This document shows positions 1-7,161 of a DNA stretch of 13,791 nt, in pieces. Under the pieces are notes generated by a model. The model ran no database searches, was not told where the DNA came from, and saw only the letters and a list, made by a program, of their open reading frames with translations. Source of the DNA: QWPN01 sp044238145 (GTDB taxonomy: Bacteria; Planctomycetota; Planctomycetia; Pirellulales; UBA1268); assembly GCA_044238145.1 (NCBI GenBank), contig JBIIDT010000075.1, positions 1 through 13,791 on the forward strand. Reading direction: 5' to 3'. The translations under genes and the position numbers were made by a program. How positions within the stretch are numbered: position 1 is the first letter of the stretch; every line of letters begins with the position of its first letter.

Positions 1-217
1 CGTCGACCGCCCGCCAGGCGAGCACGCAGTAGGGGATCAACTGCTTGAACGACGGATCGTCCTCGACCGTGGCCCGCGGCCGCCACGACGTGTGCCGCGG
101 ATCGAGCAGCACCGGCAGGTAGGCGGCCGTGTCGGCGCAGAATCCCTGAAACGCCCCGGCCCTGTCGAACAGGGCCCGCGGCACCACCAGCACGTCTTCA
201 CGCGGGAAGGAACTCAT
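1..217 (-). CDS. NUDIX-like / phosphoesterase-like protein, N-terminal part only
   Basis: This gene is read on the minus strand from an ATG at 217-215 and runs off the left edge, giving 72 residues with no stop. The protein opens with MSSFPREDVLVVPRALFD and continues with FQGFCADTAAYLPVLLDP and the segment DPSFKQLIPYCVLAW. From memory, this order (a DVLVVP start, an FQGF segment, then PSFKQLIPY) matches the N-terminal part of a planctomycete protein family annotated as NUDIX-domain or phosphoesterase. The NUDIX box itself would lie beyond the edge, so the catalytic assignment cannot be tested here. No Shine-Dalgarno motif is seen. An AT-rich patch directly upstream (221-240) could be its promoter, giving a very short or absent leader. 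The reading frame is convincing; the family name is a recollection. Confidence 0.65.
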   Translation of the reverse strand, partial: MSSFPREDVLVVPRALFDRAGAFQGFCADTAAYLPVLLDPRHTSWRPRATVEDDPSFKQLIPYCVLAWRAVD

Positions 218-220
218 GGC

Positions 221-240
221 GTACAAGATAACGAAAACGG
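221..240 (-). promoter_or_regulatory. AT-rich patch, possible -10 region of the partial gene
   Basis: This is a short AT-rich pocket in otherwise very GC-rich DNA. On the minus strand it contains TATCTT at 230-225, 7 bp ahead of the ATG. A start site placed normally after this hexamer would fall almost on the ATG, implying a leaderless message. No good -35 is visible, so the call is weak. Confidence 0.25.
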
Positions 241-289
241 GGATCGGGGCCATCCGGGACGTTCGTTGATCGGCTCCAGGGAGCGCAGC

Positions 290-311
290 GGAGGGGCCCG
301 ACAACCCCTCC
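290..311. terminator. Inverted repeat downstream of queA, possible terminator hairpin
   Basis: GGAGGGG (290-296) and CCCCTCC (305-311) form a perfect 7-bp stem with an 8-nt loop. It lies about 30 nt beyond the queA stop, where a terminator for the minus-strand operon would be expected. No T-run follows on either strand, so it is not a classic intrinsic terminator. It could also be a dispersed repeat element. Confidence 0.3.
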
Positions 312-339
312 TCGACCAAGCGTCAGGGGCTGTCCGCCC

Positions 340-1410
340 TCACTCGAAGAGCATCGCGTCGCCGTAACTGAGAAACCGGTACCGCTCGCGGATCGCCTCG
401 TCGTAGGCCCGGGCCACGAGGTCACGGCCGGCGAACGTGCTCACCAGCACCATGAGCGTCGTCCGCGGCATGTGGAAGTTCGTCACCAAGCAGTCCACCA
501 CGCGGAAGGCGAACCCGGGCCGGATGAACAGGTCGGTCGGCCCGCACCAGGCCGTGAGCCGGCCGTCCGGTCCGGCGTGGCGGGCCGCGGTCTCGAGCGT
601 CCGCACCGCCGTCGTGCCCACGGCCACCACCCGCCCCCCGCGGGCCTTGGCGGCCGCCACCGCCGCCGCCGTCTCGGCCGGACACGCGCACCACTCGGTG
701 TGCATCGGGTGGTCCTCGACCCGCTCCGCCGTGATCGGCCGAAACGTGTCGAGGCCCACGTGCAGCGTCACGCTCGCCCGCTCCACGCCGCGGGCGGCGA
801 GCGCCGCGAGCAGCGGCTCCGTGAAATGCAAACCCGCCGTCGGCGCCGCGGCCGAGCCCGCCTCGCGGGCGAAGACGGTCTGGTACCGCTCCCGGTCGCC
901 GGTCCGCTCCGCGCCGCCGCGGATGTAGCCCGGCAGCGGCACGCGGCCGACGCGTTCGAGCACCGCGGCGAACGGCCCGGCGGCGTCGGGCACGGCCAGC
1001 CACGCGCCGCCCGCGGCCCGGCCGACGAGTTCGAGCTCGACCGCATCAACGCCGTCGCGGTCTTCGAGGATCACCCGTTCGCCGAGGGCCGGACGGCCGC
1101 GGGTCTGCGCGAGCACGACCCAGGCACCGCGGTGCGGATCGTCGTCCGCGATCCGGAGAAACAGGCCCTCCCAGCGGCCGCCGGTCGCGGCCCGCCGGCC
1201 CACGAGTCGCGCCGGCACGACGCGAGTGTCGTTGACGACCAGCAGGTCGCCCGGCCGGAGGATCTCCGGCAGGTCGCGGACGTGACGGTGGTCGATCGCG
1301 GCGTCGGCGCGGCGGACGTGGAGCAGCCGGGCGGCGGCACGGTCGGCGAGCGGCTCCTGCGCGACGAGTTCCCGCGGCAGGTCGTAGTCGTAGAGGTTGG
1401 CGTCGCCCAT
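340..1410 (-). CDS. queA: S-adenosylmethionine:tRNA ribosyltransferase-isomerase (QueA)
   Basis: QueA transfers and isomerises the ribosyl group of S-adenosylmethionine onto 7-aminomethyl-7-deazaguanine at tRNA position 34, giving epoxyqueuosine in the cytosolic queuosine pathway. The 356-residue product has the normal family length. Hallmarks in order are NDTRVVPARL (60-69), PLPGYI (158-163), ERYQTVFA (174-181), GSAAAPTAGLHF (185-196), HVGLDTFRP (217-225), HTEW (237-240), GTTAVRTLE (265-273), TDLFIRPGF (292-300), NFHMPRTTLMVLVSTF (311-326) and the C-terminal YRFLSYGDAMLF. The ATG at 1410 is chosen because MGDANLYDYDLP is the usual QueA start; the open frame extends far upstream only as antisense of the neighbouring genes. 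It lies 8 bp after the glycosyltransferase gene, so the two are probably one transcript. No other queuosine gene is in the window. Confidence 0.97.
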   Translation of the reverse strand: MGDANLYDYDLPRELVAQEPLADRAAARLLHVRRADAAIDHRHVRDLPEILRPGDLLVVNDTRVVPARLVGRRAATGGRWEGLFLRIADDDPHRGAWVVLAQTRGRPALGERVILEDRDGVDAVELELVGRAAGGAWLAVPDAAGPFAAVLERVGRVPLPGYIRGGAERTGDRERYQTVFAREAGSAAAPTAGLHFTEPLLAALAARGVERASVTLHVGLDTFRPITAERVEDHPMHTEWCACPAETAAAVAAAKARGGRVVAVGTTAVRTLETAARHAGPDGRLTAWCGPTDLFIRPGFAFRVVDCLVTNFHMPRTTLMVLVSTFAGRDLVARAYDEAIRERYRFLSYGDAMLFE

Positions 1411-1418
1411 CGCAGCGT

Positions 1419-2375
1419 TCAGCCGCGGCCGTCGTCGGCGTCGAAGCCGACGGTGCGGCGAATCCGGTAGGGCCGCGCGTCGCCTGCGACGTGCACGATC
1501 AGCTCGGCGAGCAGCCCGGTCGTCAGCACCTGCACGCCGATCACGATCAGGAGCACGCCGAGCGTGAGCAGCGGCCGTTGGCCGATCCTCTCCCCGGAGC
1601 ACCACAGCGCCGTCAGGTAGAGGCAGATCCCGGTCCCCGCCAGGCACAGCAGGGCCCCGATCCAGCCGAAGAAGTGGAGCGGCTTGCGGTCGTACTTGGC
1701 GAGGAAGCTGACCGTGAACAGGTCCATCAGGCCGCGGAAGAACCGCCGGGCGCCGAACTTCGAGACCCCGTGCCGCCGCGGATGGTGCTCGACCACGATC
1801 TCGCCCACGCTGAAGCGGTTCATGGCGGCCAGCGCCGGGATGAAGCGGTGCAGTTCGCCGTACACGCGCACGTCGCGGAGCACCTCGGCCCGGTAACACT
1901 TGAAGCCGCAGTTGATGTCGTGCAGCGGCACGCCGGTCAGGCGGCGCACGAGCCAGTTGAAGGCCCGGGACGGCAGCACCTTGTGCCACGGGTCGTGCCG
2001 CGTCTTCTTGAAGCCGCTGACCACGTCGAGGCCGCCGTCGAGGGCCGCGAGGAACCGCGGGATCTCCTTGGGGTCGTCCTGCAGGTCGGCGTCGAGCGTG
2101 AACACCACCTCGCCCGCCGCCCGCTCGAAGCCGGCCGCGAGGGCGGCGCTCTTGCCGAAGTTGCCCCGCAACTCGATGACCTTCACCTCGCCGGGATGCC
2201 GGGCGGCGAGCTCGGCGACCCGGGCGGCGCCGCCGTCGCGGGAGCCGTCGTCCACGAAGATCACCTCGAACGAGCGGCCGGTCGGCCGGGTCGCCGCGGC
2301 GATCCGGTCGAAGAGCTCGACGAGCGTGGGCTCCTCGTCGAGGAACGGGATGACGAAAGAGATCGCGGGCCGCAT
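1419..2375 (-). CDS. Family 2 glycosyltransferase, polyprenyl-phosphate sugar synthase type
   Basis: This is a GT-A fold transferase of the DPM1/ArnC/GtrB-like branch, which moves a sugar from a nucleotide donor to a polyprenyl phosphate at the inner face of the membrane. The 318-residue product shows FVIPFLDEE at the N-terminus (7-15), VDDGSRDG (41-48), GNFGKSAALAAGF (71-83), the metal-binding DAD in TLDADLQDDP (93-102) and GVSKFG (203-208). Two hydrophobic helices follow at about 236-256 and 269-293, the usual C-terminal pair of this branch. The ATG at 2375 (MRPAISFVIP) is preferred; a TTG nine bases upstream would add three residues. No Shine-Dalgarno motif is evident. It precedes queA by 8 bp and is divergent from a GT-C-like membrane protein that could use its product. 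The sugar is unknown. Confidence 0.9.
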   Translation of the reverse strand: MRPAISFVIPFLDEEPTLVELFDRIAAATRPTGRSFEVIFVDDGSRDGGAARVAELAARHPGEVKVIELRGNFGKSAALAAGFERAAGEVVFTLDADLQDDPKEIPRFLAALDGGLDVVSGFKKTRHDPWHKVLPSRAFNWLVRRLTGVPLHDINCGFKCYRAEVLRDVRVYGELHRFIPALAAMNRFSVGEIVVEHHPRRHGVSKFGARRFFRGLMDLFTVSFLAKYDRKPLHFFGWIGALLCLAGTGICLYLTALWCSGERIGQRPLLTLGVLLIVIGVQVLTTGLLAELIVHVAGDARPYRIRRTVGFDADDGRG

Positions 2376-2383
2376 GGCGATCA

Positions 2384-2391
2384 ACTATAAC
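2384..2391. promoter_or_regulatory. Candidate divergent promoter core between GT2 and the membrane protein
   Basis: The AT-rich octamer AACTATAAC region reads TATAAC (2386-2391) on the plus strand and TATAGT (2389-2384) on the minus strand. Both are close to a -10 consensus, and the block sits between two divergent genes in very GC-rich DNA. On the plus strand it would leave a leader of about 36 nt before the ATG at 2434; on the minus strand it is only 8 bp from the ATG. No clear -35 elements are visible. Confidence 0.35.
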
Positions 2392-2433
2392 CACGGGCCT
2401 CGGCAGCCCCCCAAACCCGCCTCCAGGCCCGCC

Positions 2434-3927
2434 ATGCCCCCCGAGCCCAGCACCGCGGCCGAGCCCCGCACCGCCCTCCGCCGTGGCGTCTACCTGCTGC
2501 TCGCGGCGCTCGCCGCGGGCGGCGTCACCGGCCGCCTCCTCGCGGTCAACTCGGTCGACACGGTCCGCCTCGAGAAGCACCTCAACGACGAGGCCCGCAA
2601 GAAGGCCGCCCCGGGCCAGGAGCCAAAGCTCCGCGACCTGCAGCGGCCGTTCCTCAGCGGCAACGACCGGAGCCGCTGGTGCACGGTGCGGGCGCTCGTG
2701 GAGCACGGCACCTACGCGATCGACGCGATCGTCGCCCAGCCGAACTGGGACACGATCGACATGGTCAAGCACGACGGCCGCGGCCGTCCCGCCCCCGGCC
2801 CCGACGAGGGGCACCTCTACTCGAGCAAGCCGCCGCTCCTGCCGACGCTCATGGCGGGCGAGTACTGGCTGCTCCACCGACTCACCGGCAAGACCCTCGG
2901 CACGCACCCGCATGAGCTCGGGCGGATCCTCCTCTTCACCTGGAACGTGATCCCGTTCCTCCTCTACCTGGCGATCCTGGCCCGGATCGTGGAGCGGTAC
3001 GGGCAGAGCGACTTCGGACGGGTGTTCGTGTTCGCGGCCGGCGCCCTGGGCACGCTGCTTTCCGCCTACGCCGTCGTGTTCACCAACCACTGGCCGGCGG
3101 CGTTCGCGGCCATGGTCGCCCTCGACGCCACGCTGCGGATCGCCTGCGAAGGGGAGCGGCGGCTGCGCTGGTTCGTCGTGGCGGGAGTCGCCGCGGCCTT
3201 CATGGCGGCCTGCGAACTTCCCGCCCTCTCGTTCTGCGGCCTGATCGGGCTGCTGCTCCTCTGGAAGGCGCCGCGGGAGACGCTCATCGCCGCCCTGCCG
3301 GGGGCCCTCGTCGTGACCGCGGCGGCGCTCGGCACGAACCACCTCGCCCACGGCACGATCCGCCCCGCCTACGCCGAGCGGCACGTCGAGGGGGGCTGGT
3401 ACGACTACCAGTTCCGCCGCGGCAGCCGCGTCATCGACAGCTACTGGAAGCCGACCGTCGCCAAGAGCGACGTCGATCGCGGCGAGGCGTCGCCGGCGGC
3501 CTACGCCTTCCACGTGCTCGTCGGCCACCACGGCATCTTCTCGCTCACGCCGGTCTGGCTCCTGAGCCTCGCCGGCCTGGCCCTGCTGCTGGCCCGTCGC
3601 GATCCGGCGGCGTCGCTCGAGCGGCCGCTGGCCGCGGCGATCGTGGTCTGCACGCTGGTCTGCCTCGGCTTCTACGTCACGCGGCCGCTCGAGGACCGCA
3701 ACTACGGCGGCATGGCGACGGGCTTCCGCTGGGCGCTCTGGTTCGCGCCCCTGTGGCTGTTCGCGATGCTGCCCGCGGCCGACGCCCTGGCGGCCACGCG
3801 GCTCCGCCGCCTCGTCGCGGCGGTCCTGCTCGCGATCAGCGTGGCCTCGGCCAGCTATCCGACCTGGAACCCGTGGACGCCGCCCTGGCTCAAGGTCTGG
3901 CAGGACTATCGAGCAGGCCGCGGCTGA
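2434..3927 (+). CDS. Multi-spanning membrane protein, GT-C/PMT-like glycosyltransferase candidate
   Basis: This is a 497-residue integral membrane protein. The first helix (about 18-38) is followed by a long extracytoplasmic loop holding GNDRSRWCTVRALVEHG (76-92) and DEGHLYSSKPPLLP (124-137). Further hydrophobic segments lie near 166-185, 196-216, 218-232, 246-276, 287-300, 370-387, 398-415, 432-446 and 459-474. A large first outer loop with acidic residues, then many helices, is the architecture of GT-C enzymes such as the GT39/ArnT group, which use polyprenyl-linked sugars outside the membrane. The loop motif is one I associate with planctomycete membrane proteins of this type. Its position opposite a polyprenyl-phosphate sugar synthase supports the idea. 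The start at 2434 is preferred; an in-frame ATG at 2374 would add 20 polar residues and overlap the GT2 start. The acceptor is unknown. Confidence 0.8.
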   Translation: MPPEPSTAAEPRTALRRGVYLLLAALAAGGVTGRLLAVNSVDTVRLEKHLNDEARKKAAPGQEPKLRDLQRPFLSGNDRSRWCTVRALVEHGTYAIDAIVAQPNWDTIDMVKHDGRGRPAPGPDEGHLYSSKPPLLPTLMAGEYWLLHRLTGKTLGTHPHELGRILLFTWNVIPFLLYLAILARIVERYGQSDFGRVFVFAAGALGTLLSAYAVVFTNHWPAAFAAMVALDATLRIACEGERRLRWFVVAGVAAAFMAACELPALSFCGLIGLLLLWKAPRETLIAALPGALVVTAAALGTNHLAHGTIRPAYAERHVEGGWYDYQFRRGSRVIDSYWKPTVAKSDVDRGEASPAAYAFHVLVGHHGIFSLTPVWLLSLAGLALLLARRDPAASLERPLAAAIVVCTLVCLGFYVTRPLEDRNYGGMATGFRWALWFAPLWLFAMLPAADALAATRLRRLVAAVLLAISVASASYPTWNPWTPPWLKVWQDYRAGRG

Positions 3928-3950
3928 CGCCGGCTGCTACGATGCGGGGC

Positions 3951-4838
3951 ATGTCGTCCGCCAGCATCCACACCAGCGTCCTGCCCGCCGAGGTGATGTC
4001 GTTCCTCGACGTGCAACCCGGCATGCGGGTGGTCGACGGCACGCTCGGCGGCGGCGGCCACACCCGGCTCCTCGCCGACGCGGTCGGCCCCACCGGGCTC
4101 GTGATCGCGATCGACCGCGACCCGGCCGCGATCGAGCGGGGCGCCCGCGAGTTCGCCGGCCGGCCCGTCCGCTTCGCCCAGGCCAACTTCTGCGACCTCC
4201 CGGAGGTGCTCGACGCGGTCTCCCTCGACGCGGTGGACCGCGTCCTGCTCGACGTCGGCCTGTCCAGCGACCAGCTGGCAGACGAAGCCCGCGGCTTCTC
4301 GTTCGAATCCGAAGGCCCGCTCGACCTGCGGTTCGATCCCACGGAGGGGGAGCCCGCCTGGCGGATCGTCAACCGCATGCGGCCCGAGAGCCTCGCCGAC
4401 ATCATCCACGAGTTCGGCGAGGAGCGGTTCAGCCGGCGCATCGCCCGGCGGATCGCCGCCGTCCGGGAGAAGGCCCCGATCCGCACGGCCCGCGACCTGG
4501 CCCGGGTCGTGTGCGCCGCCGTGCCGCGGCAGACGCCGCCGCCGCGGATCCATCCCGCGACACGCACGTTCCAGGCGCTGCGGATCGCCGTCAACCAGGA
4601 ACTGAAGTCGCTCCGCATTGCACTCGAGCGGATCCCGACGCGGCTCGCCCCCGGCGGACGGCTGGCCGTGATCTCGTTCCACTCGCTGGAGGACCGGCTC
4701 GCGAAGGAGGCCTTCCGCAACCGGCAGGTCTGGGACTGCCTGACGCGGTCGCCGGTCGAGGCCTCGGCCGAGGAGGTGCTCCGCAACCCGCGCAGCCGGT
4801 CGGCCAAACTCCGGGCCGCCCGCCTCGCCGGCGCCTGA
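3951..4838 (+). CDS. rsmH: 16S rRNA (cytosine(1402)-N(4))-methyltransferase RsmH
   Basis: RsmH (MraW) methylates N4 of C1402 in the decoding centre of 16S rRNA using S-adenosylmethionine. The 295-residue product shows HTSVLPAEV (7-15), the SAM-binding DGTLGGGGHT (29-38), LLDVGLSSDQL (99-109), RGFSF then GPLDLRFDP (114-118, 122-130), RIHPATRTFQALRIAVNQEL (199-218), VISFHSLEDRL (240-250) and NPRSRSAKLR (279-288). It is slightly short because the stretch between FHSLEDR and NPRSRSAKLR lacks the Cys-rich loop many homologues carry. The ATG at 3951 fits the family start (MSSASIHTSV); an in-frame ATG at 3942 is possible. It follows the membrane protein by 23 bp. Elsewhere rsmH usually heads the division and cell wall cluster; here no mur or fts gene follows, only a LysM protein. 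Confidence 0.97.
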   Translation: MSSASIHTSVLPAEVMSFLDVQPGMRVVDGTLGGGGHTRLLADAVGPTGLVIAIDRDPAAIERGAREFAGRPVRFAQANFCDLPEVLDAVSLDAVDRVLLDVGLSSDQLADEARGFSFESEGPLDLRFDPTEGEPAWRIVNRMRPESLADIIHEFGEERFSRRIARRIAAVREKAPIRTARDLARVVCAAVPRQTPPPRIHPATRTFQALRIAVNQELKSLRIALERIPTRLAPGGRLAVISFHSLEDRLAKEAFRNRQVWDCLTRSPVEASAEEVLRNPRSRSAKLRAARLAGA

Positions 4839-4896
4839 GCGCCACCCCCAGCCCCCCCACCTTTCCCGGCCGCCCTGCCCGGGGCCGCGGGCCCGT

Positions 4897-4917
4897 CTGG
4901 CGACACGCCGGGCTTTT
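4897..4917 (+). terminator. Possible intrinsic terminator after rsmH
   Basis: CTGGCG (4897-4902) pairs with CGCCGG (4906-4911), including one G-T pair, around an ACA loop. GC and then TTTT follow at 4912-4917. The element lies about 60 nt past the rsmH stop and 45 nt before the LysM gene. The stem is short and the T-run is only four bases, so this is tentative. If real, the LysM gene would need its own promoter. Confidence 0.35.
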
Positions 4918-4962
4918 CGCGACACTCCGCCGCTTTTCCAGGGCCTGCATCACGACGGATTC

Positions 4963-5679
4963 ATGGGACGCGAAACCAAGATCCTGCTGGGGCTCCTCGG
5001 CCTCCTGGCCGGCGCGTTCATGGGCGTGCTGTCGATGAAGCTGCTCGTGCCGCGGCCGCCCGCGGGCGCCGGGCCCGACGTCCACGGCGACCTCGCCGCC
5101 GCCGAGACGCACGATCTCGTCGAGCCGCCCGCCCCGACGATGCCGGCGAGTGCCTTCGCCGCCGCGCCGCCGCTGGCCCCGCCGCCCGCCGCGTTGGCCG
5201 AGGCCGAGGCCGAGACGAATCACGCCGATCGCTACGCGAGCCGCGAGGCTGGCATCAGAGCCGCGGACCCGGCACCCCCCGCCGACGATCCGCCGCGGCG
5301 CGATCCCTTCGTCGCGCCCGCCTCGTTCGATCAGCCGGTCGCCGCGGAGCCACCCGCCGCCGCGGATGACGGCGACTGGCAGGCTCCGCCCGAACGTGCC
5401 GCCATCGCTCCGGCCGCGCAGTCACCGGCCGCGGCCCTGCCGCTTGATCCGGCCGCCGCTGCCGCACCGATCGCCGGCGGCTACGTCGTCAGGCCGGGTG
5501 ACTCGTGGTGGTCGGTGGCCGAGCGGTCCTACGGCGACGGCCGGCTCTACCGGGCCCTCTACGCCTGGAACCGGGCCGCCAGCCCGCGGCTCACGCTCGC
5601 CCCCGGGACGCCGCTCGAGATCCCGCCGCTGGAGGAACTCACTGCCGCCTGGCCGCAACTCGTCCCCCGGGCGCCGTGA
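4963..5679 (+). CDS. Membrane-anchored LysM domain protein
   Basis: The product is a 238-residue envelope protein. A short basic N-terminus (MGRETK) leads into one hydrophobic helix at about 7-29, with no clear signal peptidase site, so it is probably a membrane anchor. A long Ala/Pro/Asp-rich linker (about 30-170) follows. The C-terminus is a single LysM domain at about 173-222, beginning YVVRPGDSWWSVAERSYGD and including LYRALYAWN and LAPGTPLEIPPL. LysM modules bind the N-acetylglucosamine-containing glycan of peptidoglycan, so the protein probably tethers the membrane to the wall or positions a partner. No catalytic domain is visible. It follows rsmH by 124 bp, the place where ftsL (also a small single-pass protein) sits in many other bacteria, but no FtsL-like coiled coil is evident. 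The start ATG opens the anchor helix; no strong ribosome binding site is seen. Confidence 0.87.
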   Translation: MGRETKILLGLLGLLAGAFMGVLSMKLLVPRPPAGAGPDVHGDLAAAETHDLVEPPAPTMPASAFAAAPPLAPPPAALAEAEAETNHADRYASREAGIRAADPAPPADDPPRRDPFVAPASFDQPVAAEPPAAADDGDWQAPPERAAIAPAAQSPAAALPLDPAAAAAPIAGGYVVRPGDSWWSVAERSYGDGRLYRALYAWNRAASPRLTLAPGTPLEIPPLEELTAAWPQLVPRAP

Positions 5680-5742
5680 ACGCCACACCGGGAAGGACGC
5701 ATCCGCGCCAGCGCAGCCCCGTCACGACCCGCCGGCCGGTGA

Positions 5743-7083
5743 TCACGGCGGCGCGACGCCGGCGGCCCTCCGCGCGGCCTCGAACTCGCGGTCGAGCCGC
5801 TCCGGCCGGGCGTTCGCGAACCGCTCGAGCACGCCCTGCAATTTCACGGCCGCCGCCGCGGCCGGATCAACACGGCCGGCCGCCGGCAGCGGCGTCCGCT
5901 CCTCGGGATCGGCCTGCAGGTCGTAGAGCCGCCCGTCGCGATACAGCTTGTGCCGCTCGTCGAACGCATATTCCGTGACCGTGGCGTCGTGCCGTTGCCG
6001 GGGCGAATACCAGGCGTAGATCCATTCCCGCGGCATGCCGGGCCGGCCCTCGATCTGCGGCAGGAAACTGACGCCGTCGCAGCCGCCCGGGGCGTCGATG
6101 CCGGCGGCCGCGCAGAGCGTGGGGAGCACGTCCACGGCGGCGATCAGGTCGCCGTTGACGCGGCCGGCCCGCACGACCCCGGGCCAGCTGGCGATCAGGG
6201 GCACGTGGGTGCCGCGGTGGGTGGTCTGCGACTTGCCCCCGCGGAAGTCGGCTCCCTGGAAGCGACTCGTGACCCGCACGGACGTGCCGTTGTCACCCAG
6301 GAAGAGCACGAGTGTGTCGTCGCGGATCCCCAGCTCCGTGAGCCGGTCGTCGAGCCGGCCGACGAGCTTGTCCATGTATTCCACCATCGCGGCGAAGTGT
6401 CGCACGTCGCGATTGACGTCTTCGCCCTGGGCCGCCGGATCCCAGTCGGGGCTGTCCGGGGTCGGCTGGAACGGATCGTGCGTGAGCATCATCGGATAGA
6501 AGAGGAAGAACGGCCCGTCCTTGTGGCGGGCCACGAAGTCGAGGGCGAAGTCGTTGACCAGGTCCGGCCCGTACGCGCCATCACGCCAGTCGCGCTCGAC
6601 GCCGTCGCGCTCCAGGCCGGGATTCGCGTAGCGGGGCGGCCGCCGCGTGTGCTGCCAGAGAAGCGACTCGTCGAAGCCGAAGTGCCGCGGGGAGTCGGGC
6701 TCCCTCCCCAGTTGCCACTTGCCGCACACCCCGGTCGCGTAGCCGGCCTGCTTGAGCCGCTGGGCGATCGTCACCTGGTCGCGCGGCAGGATGCCGAACT
6801 CCCGGTAGTTCCGCGCGTTCGACAGGCCGGTCAGGAGTTCCACCCGCGTGGGCGTGCACATCGGCTGCACGTGGCACCGCTCGAACCGCACGCCGGCGGC
6901 GGCGAGCCGATCGAGCCGCGGGGTGCGGTAGGACTGGCCGCCGTTGGCCGCGAGGCACTCGTAGCCGAAGTCGTCGGCCAGGATGAGGACGATGTTCGGC
7001 GGACGGGCGGCCGCCGCACCGGCCGGGGCGAGGGCCGCCAGACACAGCGCCACGACGGCGAACGACCGGGCGACGGGGAGCAC
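5743..7083 (-). CDS. Secreted sulfatase, formylglycine-dependent arylsulfatase type
   Basis: This is a type I sulfatase that hydrolyses sulfate esters; the natural substrate cannot be read from the sequence. The 446-residue product starts with a signal peptide (about 1-26, ending in an Ala-rich region). It then shows NIVLILADDFGYE (30-42) with metal-binding D37 and D38, and the sulfatase signature CTPTR (76-80), whose C76 would be oxidised to formylglycine. GKWQLG (121-126), THDPF (201-205), GDNGT (263-267) with D264 and N265, and GGK followed by HRGTHVPLI (282-297) complete the core. The start is a GTG at 7083, supported by GGAGG at 7096-7092 eight bases upstream and by the signal peptide beginning there. 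It lies 78 bp after the DUF1571 gene on the same strand. It is on the short side for the family. No formylglycine-generating enzyme or second sulfatase is in the window. Confidence 0.95.
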   Translation of the reverse strand: MLPVARSFAVVALCLAALAPAGAAAARPPNIVLILADDFGYECLAANGGQSYRTPRLDRLAAAGVRFERCHVQPMCTPTRVELLTGLSNARNYREFGILPRDQVTIAQRLKQAGYATGVCGKWQLGREPDSPRHFGFDESLLWQHTRRPPRYANPGLERDGVERDWRDGAYGPDLVNDFALDFVARHKDGPFFLFYPMMLTHDPFQPTPDSPDWDPAAQGEDVNRDVRHFAAMVEYMDKLVGRLDDRLTELGIRDDTLVLFLGDNGTSVRVTSRFQGADFRGGKSQTTHRGTHVPLIASWPGVVRAGRVNGDLIAAVDVLPTLCAAAGIDAPGGCDGVSFLPQIEGRPGMPREWIYAWYSPRQRHDATVTEYAFDERHKLYRDGRLYDLQADPEERTPLPAAGRVDPAAAAAVKLQGVLERFANARPERLDREFEAARRAAGVAPP

Positions 7084-7091
7084 GGGGGCGG

Positions 7092-7096
7092 CCTCC
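7092..7096 (-). promoter_or_regulatory. Ribosome binding site fixing the sulfatase GTG start
   Basis: GGAGG on the minus strand ends 8 bases before the GTG at 7083. It is one of few clear Shine-Dalgarno motifs in the window and decides a non-ATG start. Confidence 0.7.
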
Positions 7097-7118
7097 GCGA
7101 CGGCGGCGCGGAACCTCC

Positions 7119-7138
7119 GCGGACCGCGACCGGTCCGC
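7119..7138 (-). terminator. Strong GC hairpin between the DUF1571 and sulfatase genes
   Basis: GCGGACCG (7119-7126) and CGGTCCGC (7131-7138) form a perfect 8-bp stem with a 4-nt loop, in the 78-bp gap between two co-oriented genes. No T-run follows on the minus strand. It may be an attenuator, an RNA processing or stability hairpin, or a weak terminator that separates the expression of the two genes. Confidence 0.35.
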
Positions 7139-7161
7139 AGTCTACCCCATGGCGGCCCGGA

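Noticed and set aside
1411..3531. A minus-strand open frame running in phase from queA back through the glycosyltransferase and membrane protein genes to 3531.
   Set aside because: Only the last 356 residues (queA) have family motifs. The rest is Arg/Gly/Ala/Asp-rich translation over real genes, expected from strong G/C bias at third positions.
3890..4925. Two long minus-strand open frames opposite rsmH.
   Set aside because: rsmH has every family motif on the plus strand; the opposite frames are Arg-rich with no domain.
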